This document shows, piece by piece, positions 56,324-64,000 of a DNA stretch of 64,000 nt. The first letter of the stretch is position 1. Every line of letters starts with the position of its first letter. The DNA is from Tolypocladium sp. Sup5 PDA-1 (taxonomy: Eukaryota > Ascomycota > Sordariomycetes > Hypocreales > Ophiocordycipitaceae), in assembly GCA_000750105.3 (NCBI GenBank), contig JPHH03000001.1:1178001-1242000 (forward strand), given 5' to 3'. The notes under the pieces were generated by a model. It worked only from the letters and a program-made list of their open reading frames with translations. It was not told the DNA's origin and did no database searches. A program made the translations under genes and the position numbers.

Positions 56324-57546
56324 ATGAACTGGAACGAAGGCTCGCTCTCTCGGCACGCCCGGGGCAAGGGCTGGAAGGAAGACGACGCCCGGCAGAAGGA
56401 ACACTTTGCAAAGGCCCGCGCCCGCCCGCAGGGAGCACCACCCGCGTCTGTCCCTGGAGAACCGAGCTTCGTTCCCAGCTACATCCCACAGACGGCCGCC
56501 GCAAGCCAAGTGGAACCAGAGCCAGAGCCAGCTCCATCCAGCCCGCAGCCAGGCACCACCTCCGCCGCCGACCCCGACAGCCAAGATGCCGGCAGCGACT
56601 GGAACCAGTTCGCCCTCGCCCTCGCCATGCCAGACAGGGGCTTCCGGCGCCGGAGCGGCGGCGACGACAATGACGAGTCGCCCAGCGACCTGTCCCACAT
56701 GCAGGCGAGGCGGAAGCAGCAGCTGCTGGGGAAGAAGAACTGGGCGGGCGTCGGCGGCTCGTCCCTGGGTGCGAAATGGCGCAAGATTTCGTCCAAGCCC
56801 GCCGCCACGACTCGGGACGAAAGCCAGCGTTCGTTCCCGGCATAAACCCCTTCCCGCTGACCACCCTGCGTCTAACCAACCGCCTCACAGGAGACGGAAG
56901 CTTCTGGCCCGCGCCGCCCGAGGACAAGACGACGACGCGCGAGGCAAACCCCCTCGCGCCCCGGGAGGCAGCCGGGCGTACCATCCGAGAATAGGAGCCT
57001 CGTGATGGCGCGGCCCGGCGCTCTCTGGGTCGATCCCGCTCGCCGTTGTCCGCCGCTACCGCCGCTGCCACCGCCGCCGATACGAGGCGCCGTAAGCGAA
57101 ACCGCCGGCGTCGAAGCCGGCCTGGGTCCCTGTACCCAGACCGCCATCGACCCGGCGGCGGCCCTCGACGCATCCACCACAGGAGGTACCGTCCCCGCAG
57201 CCCGTCGCGATCCTCCATCTCGAGAACCCCCCGGAGCAGCGCATCACGAGCCGCAAGTAGCGCTAACATGCCCTTGTCGCCCAGCAACACGCCCTCGCCG
57301 TCCGAGATCCAGCACCCCCGGCCGAGTCGGCCCTTTGCGCGGGCGCCCGTGCTCGACGCGCGCACCCCGGTGCGGGAGGAGGAGGCCGCGTCGGCGGTGG
57401 CCGTGGTCGGCAGCCCCGAGCCTGCGGGTTCGTGGTCGCCCGACTACGGCCCGCCGTCGACGCCCTTCTCTCCGCGAGAGACGCCCCTATCCCCGCGGGA
57501 GTCCGAGGAGGAGGAGCAGTGGAAGCGGTTCGTCCTGGACGACTGA
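56324..57546 (+). CDS. Arg/Pro-rich fungal protein, exon structure unresolved
   Basis: Function unknown. The start is clear: ATG 56324 gives MNWNEGSLSRHARGKGW, then KEDDARQKEHFAKARAR, an N-terminal signature seen in many uncharacterised ascomycete proteins. That frame is open to 56845. The end is also convincing: a different frame finishing SPRESEEEEQWKRFVLDD at TGA 57544-57546, after Arg/Ser/Pro-rich sequence from about 57,000. The join is unclear. A branch site and acceptor (CTAAC...CTCACAG, ending at 56,891) suggest an intron, with GTGCGA near 56,769 as a possible donor. The frame of the C-terminal part is interrupted by TAG at 56992-56994. Either a second intron or a frameshift or stop is present. 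The protein is low in complexity and probably nuclear. Confidence 0.5.
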
Positions 57547-58684
57547 GGGCGGGGGAGGAGGGGAGCCGGGGTCGGGGCGACTCGACCCCGGCTTGTAATA
57601 ACTTGCATGAGTACTGTACGAAGTACGTTGGGGCGGGCCGGAAGGGACGGCGAGGCGGAATGTCACCATAGGTGTACGGACGAGGGAGGGTTCAGTCACA
57701 TTGTGCGGGTTCGTCAACGGTCCACGCCGAACAGGAGGGTTGGAATATCGCGCAATCTCAACGTCATTTGCGTTGCACTCGGGTCCAGCGCCGAGCTAAT
57801 GGAACACATGATCAATTAACCCGTGCCCTTGATCGCATCACCACGATAACGTTCAACGTCTATGCCTGTATACCCACGCCCACATCCCCAAGCGCTCGAC
57901 GCTCACTGGTCGACGCCCAGCCATCCATCGCCAGATACCCCTGCCTCCTCCCCACACACCCCAGCACTGCCCCGCGCATCTCCGCGCCATGTTCCCCAAA
58001 GTTACACCGCCGCCCCTTCTAGAAGAATTCCACGACACCCGAACGCCGGTCAAGCGAGCGACTGCACCCCGGTCGACCCGCCCACCACCAGGAAAGCACG
58101 CGCGAATAAAGTGTACAAAAGAGGAATGGCAGGGGACCCCAACGCCCTCGCAGGCCGTGGCGGTGCATCCTGCCTCCTGCATGAAACTCGCATACAACTT
58201 GAACTCGCTCGCAGGCACGCGCGAAACAGAACAAGGCTGCAAAAGTACCCTGAGAGAACAACGTGCTGACGCCGGGGGGAATTGAGAGAAAAGCAATTGG
58301 ATATCGTAGCGAGACATTTCTGCAAGTGTAAAAAAAGTTGCCTGGAGTGACTCCCAGGGGACGCAGCCCGCATCGGAGGCCGCATCTCAGCCTCACGAGG
58401 CCAACCAGCTGGCCCCCAACGCCATCTGCCTCGGGAGGGTGGTGACGTCGCAAGGCCGTTATCGACAGCCCACCCTCCTTCGGCACGGCTTGGAGCACCA
58501 GGCTCCCGTAGTGAAGGAGAAGCAAAGAAAGAAAGGCGGAACCCATTCCGGCTGCGGCCCTATCGGTTTTGGCCGAAGAGATCTCCATCTTGTCACGAGA
58601 ACCAGCTCGCTAAGATGTGCCAAGGGCCCAATGGATATCCAGTGGGCGGCCCTCGTTCCGATGGCGTGGCTCGCCGGCAAGTTG
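57547..58684. other. Convergent intergenic region
   Basis: About 1.1 kb between the Arg/Pro-rich gene and the zinc-finger gene on the other strand. Frames on both strands lack any recognisable feature. Confidence 0.5.
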
Positions 58685-59500
58685 TCAGTCCTTGCGCCGG
58701 ACCTCTTTTCTCCTTGCTTGACACGACGTCTTGCAGTTGGGGCAGGCATAGCCGTTGCGGTCGATGTAGATCCTCTTGAGGCACTTGGAGCACCTCCACC
58801 AGTTTGACGACACCTGGCGGTCGCCTAGCCATTCCTCGTTGATGGTGCCGCCTCGCTTCTCAATGTCCTCTTTGTGGAACTCCCGTAGGTGATCGCGGAA
58901 GTGATCCAGCCTGTGGAACGGGTCCGAGCGGCGCGCACACCGGGGATAGTCGCAGTTGAAGGACTCCTTCTGCGATTCTGGGGCGTGACGGTGCTTGTAA
59001 TGTCGATCGAGGTCCGCGCGTCGTTTGAAGGGCTTGGCCGTGCAGCCGGGGTGAAGGCAGCAGACGGGATAGTCACGGCCAGACTGAGAACTGAACAACA
59101 TGTTAGCAGAGCATCACAGCGGCATGTAGAGTGGGCCAGCTTACGACTTGCTGCGTCGCTCATCCGACGATCCTCCCGGCTGCGCCATGTCCTGCTCAGC
59201 GTCCAGGTCCGGGCTCCCGTAGTAGACGGTGGTTGAGCCCGGGCTCATCTGTGCATGTTGTGTGTGGGGAGAGGCACCAGAGGACGACGGCTCGTGACAG
59301 GTGTAATATTCATGGCCAGGCATCGGCGAGGCGACGGTGGAGGACCCCTGGGTGCTTCCCTCGGAGCTTCCATACCGTGACAGAGGCTCTGACTGGTAGT
59401 GTTGTGACGATGAGGATGATCCATCGCCGTATATGCCAAAAGGGGATGTCATGCTGTTGTCGTAGTAGTAGGGGGTGTAGGCGAACTCCATGCTCTGCAT
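58685..59500 (-). CDS. Zinc-finger protein with two C2H2 modules and a zinc ribbon
   Basis: Probable transcription factor or nucleic-acid-binding protein. Exons 59145-59500 and 58685-59090 (54-nt intron, GTAAGC...GTTCAG) give 253 aa. ATG 59500 (MQSMEFAYTPYYYDNSM) precedes about 125 residues of Ser/Tyr/Gln-rich, disordered sequence of the activation-domain kind. The C-terminal half has three zinc-binding patterns: CLHPGCTAKPFKRRADLDRH, then CDYPRCARR...FRDHLREFH, then WRCSKCLKRIYIDRNGYACP with NCKTSC (CxxC...CxxC). A basic tail (QARRKEVRRKD) ends the protein. This arrangement is common among filamentous ascomycete C2H2 proteins without known targets. Confidence 0.82.
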
Positions 59501-62428
59501 CCAACGCCCAACGGTCGTCCCGCGACACGCCGTTGCAGATTCGTCAAGTGGTCGAGCCGAATAACCGTGCTGTGTCCCGGTTACGAAGAGATGTATGTGT
59601 TTCCACCAGTACAAAGTACGAGGTGGCAAGGTGTTCGTCGCAGTCTTGGTATGAACGGAGCACAAGTGCAGGTTGAGACAGGTTGGGCAAGATGGGATGC
59701 AAGGCGGAGAGCAAGATGGTAGGTGTCAATGATGGGTCTGTAATGGTCGAGGCGACACGTTTCTTTGCCCTCCCAGCGGGTATATAAGCCAATAAATATC
59801 GTAAGGAGGGCTCGTGGCAGGACACAGGGTAGTCGTGGTATTCAGGGCTAACACCGCCTTTCACAAGTGAGGCGAGGGAGAGGGATATAACTGTACTTTT
59901 GAGCCGTATCCCCACGTGTGTGAGAGACCAGGAAAGTGCAGTTTAAGTATGGCTCACCGTGACCGGGCCGAGGGAAAAGGGCAGGCTTCTAGAATGTCTT
60001 TAGCCTGGCGGGCGGAGGCGGGTCCCCAGACGACATGCAGCAACGTGCACCACTCGACACATTAACCAACAATGCGGGCTCGTGCGGGCGGATGGGGTGG
60101 GTGCATCATGCGGGTACAGCAGCAGTCCAGTAGTCCGTACGGTGGCAGGAAAGACGATCGCCCAAGGTCATTCATATGCAGTGCCAGCCTCCAACATAGC
60201 CCATGACCAAATGAGCTTAACTGCGGATAGCCGATCCTACCGTTCCGAGAGACACGGACACGGGAGGGCGAGCGCACTTCGATGCCGGATTCTAGGCTGC
60301 CACCAAACGAACAGTGTGCAATTGCAAGGGTGGCCATGGTGGCTGCCAGCCCAGTCGTCGGTGCTGGATGGGGGAGGGGAGGAGAGAGGAGAGACCATTT
60401 GGTGGACCAAGAGTGAGGCTAAGCGTCTGCAGCCACGGCGCGGACCCAAGTCGCATCATGGGTCGCAACCTCGATGAGATTGGGAGATAAGAGGAACTGG
60501 GGATGCGGCTCAGGGTCCAAGAGCGTGATCCACCAGCCCAGCGTCGAACGGAAACGACCGGCCGCTGGCCTCATCGTCTAATCGGGGCTGACGAACGGAC
60601 GCCTCAGGTTGAGCGCGACGAGACGAGCAGGGTGGTCCGACGACAGGGAGGGGAGAGCACAACCACCCCGGCTGTGGACAGATCAGGCGCTGCGGCTGTA
60701 ATTGGCTCACCAGCCATGGCAATCCAGACATGGAGGGCTCGCTGCAGCGTCCAGGGCATCGGTATGCGTCTGGAAACTGCCGGAGCGGCCTGGGGATTTG
60801 GTGGCGGTCTGGCCGTGGCCAGGACACGAGCCGCTGTCTCTCTCAGAGATCAGACGAGTCGGTTTGCGGTCGCGTTTCGCGTTTCCATCGGTGAATTGCA
60901 TCACTCCAGCCGGCTGGAGGCGGAGCCCGTCTCCTTGGCCCCACCTGATCGATATGCTTTGTGCCACCGTTGCCAACGGCGGCGGGTGACGGCGGCTGCA
61001 GCCGGAACGGGCCCGGTGCCGGGAAGCGATGTCGCGAGACGACGACGGCCCTGCAGCGAGAGTCTCTGGAAAAACGATCGGCTGGGAGCAGCCAGAGCAA
61101 GAAGAGGCTCTGCTGCCGTCATAGGGGCCCTGCGCCATCATTTGTGGATCGATTGATGCAGGTGATGCCAGCGGTCGCTGCAGAGAGAACTGAGCTGCCT
61201 AACAACCTGGGAGCATTCGGCTAGGGATGTGATCCTGCACAGCCTCGGTCGGACGCTACTCCCATTGGCGTTGCGCGAAGCATTAAGCTCTCTCGCCAAT
61301 TCAGCTCGATCCAGCCAGAGCGTGTCAGCGGTATCCGTAATGCCATCCGTCAACACCGTCAGCCGCACCGCGTTCGGTGCCGCTATCAGATAGGTGCAAG
61401 GGCGGGTGCTCCAGTGAGCCTCATGGAGAGCCTGACTCCTGGTGCGTGCCGTGATGCAAGGTGTCGGGCCTGAGGAGACCTACAGCCGCCAGGCGCTTGC
61501 CTAACCTCTGGGGCCGTCCAAAGGGGTTCAATCGTCTTCTGGGCCAGTTGCAGGGGTCACTTGTTGATGGCGGTCGAGGGATCCGTCCGTTCCGAGTTGG
61601 AGGATGAGGGCGGAATGCGCTGCGCTCGAGGCGAGGGAACAGTGAGGCGGCCGGCGACGATCCCCGGCGAGGGCAGTGACGACGACGGAGTGTCCGTCCC
61701 ACATGACCGCCTAGGCACTCGACCGAACGATGGCTGTGCAATTGGAAATTGAGGGAATACTGTAAGCTTGTCGTCATGAAGTGAGACGTGGAGGTTTGAA
61801 CTTTGGAGCGTCAAAGTCTGAAACGAGAACTCGGTGAGCAGATGACATGGAATGTGATGCCCGAGGTGGCCGTAGCACCAAGTACCTACCCTAAACCCCC
61901 GGGCGCCAACCTCCAACCTCATCCCTTGACAATCATCACCACTTCCATGCCCCCTCTTCAGTACATGATGCCCACGTAGACCGAATTTGACACCGAATCT
62001 GCCCATCCACCAGTGTGACGATGCCTCAGCTTTTGGCCAGGGCCCAAGACCAAGATAGGGGCTTGGACTGAGCGGCTACGATCATTGGAGCCAACGTGCA
62101 AGCAATGAACGCCTTCTTCGACCCTTACGATACACTTGATTAGACCATTCCGACTAATATCTACAGTGCATGAGACTGGGACCATGAAAGGAATGGGCGT
62201 CTGGCCTCGTTGAATCCGAGACGACGGGGAGAACATCACAATGCCTCGTTGCAAAACACAAAACGTCATCAAAACACCGCCTACATCGCCATTTTGTCTA
62301 TCCTTCCCGGTTACCAGCCATTAACTCCCCCAGACACCCCTCTCAAGCAGCATCCCCAGCTAATTCCGCCGGCGGCATAGGCAAGTACTCGTTCCTCTGC
62401 GCCAGGACGATCCACCGCATCGCATTCA
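59501..62428. other. Gene-poor stretch of about 2.9 kb
   Basis: The zinc-finger promoter lies at the left end. A plus-oriented TATATAAG is at 59781-59788, with no gene in that direction. Frames at 60.5-61.2 kb and 61.5-62.0 kb are GC-driven and unrecognisable. No repeat or RNA gene seen. Confidence 0.45.
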
Positions 62429-63160
62429 TCAGATTCCCCTGGTGGTGGTGGTGGTGGCGATGGCGGGCGTCTCGACGTGCGCGTTGGATGGTGCAGCTGG
62501 GTTGAAGAGGGCGGCAAAGGACGCAGTGATGTCGTCGCTGCGTTTCGTCTTCTTCCACGGGTGCTCCTCATCAGCCGCGTCCTCATCCCTCTTGCGCCTC
62601 GTTCCCGCCAGGGTAGCAGGGGCCGCGGGGACCTCGTCTTCCGGCCACTGGTACTCGCCCAAGTCCGACTCCATGTCTTCATCTTACAACGAGTCCTCGG
62701 AATCATGGAAGTCGGACTCCGGGTACTCGTCCAAGTCGAACTCGCCGTACCCAGCGTAGCCCTGGTCCTGGTACTCTCCCGCAGGGAGGTATCCCTCCTC
62801 TGCAAACCCGCCGAGTAGAAACGGGTCCTCATCGAGGAGCCCTGCGTCACCATCCTTGGAGCCCGGGGTGTGGTTCCCTCGGTCGTCTCCTCGCCGTCGT
62901 CTCCATCGCTTGGTGCGTCTCCCATCCCGCCTGAGGCGTTGGACTCTTCGGTCTCGTCGTGGTAGGGGAGGTTGGCAAACGGGGAGACTTGTGAGACGTC
63001 TTTGTCGGCTGCGTCAATATCGCTGCAGGATGAAAACGTTAGCACCCTGGAGATACCCGAAGCGTGTACATGAAGGGTGGATGAAGGGTCGGGGCCGTGA
63101 AGTTCAGGTGGATTGACTTACCTTGCTCGCTGCGGGGTGGTAGTTATCTGTGCAGAGTGA
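62429..63160 (-). pseudogene. Acidic protein gene, probably disrupted
   Basis: Family not recognised. On the minus strand an acceptor ending near 63,150, a short exon and a GTAAGT donor near 63,121 are followed by an intron to CTGCAG near 63,024. A coding block then follows (SDIDAADKDVSQVSPFANLP, YHDETEESNASGG). After about 62,870 the protein-like sequence moves to another frame (LLDEDPFLLGGFAEEGYLPA, YGEFDLDEYPESDFHDSED). It then meets TAA near 62,690 and resumes in the same frame (DMESDLGEYQWPEDEV, RRKRDEDAADEEHPWKKTKR, SFAALFNPAAP) to TGA 62429. The pieces share an acidic, Asp/Glu/Gly-rich style, so one gene with a frameshift and a stop is likely. Unseen introns are an alternative. No start was found. 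Confidence 0.4.
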
Positions 63161-63759
63161 ATGATGTGGTTGCTTGAAGTAAGTGGTTGTCAGCAGTCTG
63201 CGGGCGAGTAGCAAGAGTCGTTCGATGGGATTGTTGCCGTAAGTCAAGGTGATCTCGAGCTGAGCTGTTGGAAACGAAAAGACTCGACCCCAGGTAGAGC
63301 TCTTGTTGAAAAAGCTCCCTTAAACAGTTGTCCCGGGTGGTGCTCGAGCTCTAATGATTGCCGGGCCGTATTCATTGCGAAGCTTTAGCGATTATTGAGC
63401 CGTAGTGATTGTAGATGTAGCGACAATGGGCAAGTAGGGCGGTAATATGTAATGTGTCGGACAACAGGAATATGAAGAGTGGGCTCGCGGCGAAGAAGAG
63501 CGCACAACTCTGCCCCAAGGGGGGATTTGTCGAGGTAGAAGCAGAAGAGGAGGTCTTTTCACTTGGGAGGTTCTTTTATAATACCTGGAAGAAAATACAT
63601 CGGGGCAGTGCATCTGTCCCAGAGACCAAGGTGAATGCTCGCGATTAACAAATAGCACCCCCCCAACAGTACTGACAACTCGCAAGAAATACAACCAGGC
63701 CCGAGATATCACAGGTGTCCACCACGCCCGTTGAGTCCGTTTAATGGCCTTGTATCCAT
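63161..63759. other. Non-coding stretch
   Basis: Upstream flank of the acidic gene. No ATG, domain or repeat could be supported. Confidence 0.4.
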
Positions 63760-64000
63760 CTACTGCCCTGACCCCGACGCTGGCGCTGGCGCTGTCGACC
63801 CCGTCCCCGTCCCCGTACTCAACGCAGCCGCCCCATGGCAAGGACAAATCCCGAAACAAGCACACGACGAACCAGCCATGCCCGCACCAGTCCACCTCGC
63901 CATCCTCTCCAAGTTCTGGCCCAGCGCGTAGCTCGTCCGTCCCTGCGCCTCCGCCGTTGCCTCCAGCCTGATCACCCTCGTCATCAGACCGCGCATACCG
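63760..64000 (-). other. Possible 3' end of a gene entering from the right
   Basis: From the right edge the minus strand has two open frames. One (VIRLEATAEAQGRTSYALGQ...) ends at TAG 63760 with a Gly/Thr/Ala/Pro tail. Neither is recognisable. It could be the end of a gene beyond the window or chance in GC-rich DNA. Confidence 0.2.

Noticed and set aside
60503..61156. Plus-strand open frame of more than 200 codons
   Set aside because: Arg/Gly/Ala-rich in all frames, as expected by chance in GC-rich DNA; no recognisable block.
1..64000. tRNA or rRNA genes
   Set aside because: No T-loop/acceptor patterns or rRNA segments were noticed by eye; a covariance search was not possible.

Overview
This window is nuclear DNA of a filamentous ascomycete. 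Genes carry several short introns (about 45-70 nt, GTRAGT donors, CTRAC-like branch points, YAG acceptors), the sequence is GC-rich, and the proteins look like Sordariomycete, most likely Hypocreales, proteins. Three secreted proteases of different catalytic classes would suit an insect-, nematode- or fungus-attacking hypocrealean, but that lifestyle is inference only.

Layout. 1-8.2 kb: the 5' three quarters of the autophagy lipid-transfer gene atg2 (minus, running off the left edge) and a divergent FAD amine/polyamine oxidase. 8.2-29.4 kb is the accessory part, with long gene-poor stretches. It holds a small secreted cysteine-rich protein, a Sec14/CRAL-TRIO protein, a broken thioredoxin gene, an M43 metalloprotease, an unidentified decayed gene, an orphan CHAT-domain fragment, a proteinase K-type subtilase, a LINE remnant and an S53 sedolisin. 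29.4-43.6 kb is housekeeping: translin, a large PNUTS/Ppn1-like protein phosphatase 1 regulator, the Sec1/Munc18 protein Sly1, the INO80 subunit Iec3 and NADP isocitrate dehydrogenase with two possible starts. 43.6-52.5 kb is again accessory: a frame-broken CFEM gene, a GPI-anchored protein, an ABC-C transporter fragment, an unknown 375-aa protein and a DUF6594 membrane protein. 52.7-64 kb: a coiled-coil protein, a pyrimidine-rich repetitive leader before an arginine/proline-rich protein, a three-zinc-module protein, and a probably disrupted acidic gene.

How the parts relate. The housekeeping genes serve unrelated processes (autophagy, RNA 3' processing, ER-Golgi fusion, chromatin remodelling, NADPH supply), and there is no biosynthetic cluster. 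The three proteases each have a signal peptide and a TATA-like box 80-120 nt upstream, and could act together in extracellular protein breakdown. At least five loci are broken copies: thioredoxin, the unknown at 20.3-21.0 kb, CHAT, CFEM and ABC-C. In two of them an in-frame TAG stands where a CAG could have been, as expected of a C-to-T change at CpA (RIP-like). Exon coordinates were derived by hand from splice signals and reading phase; no search or alignment was run.
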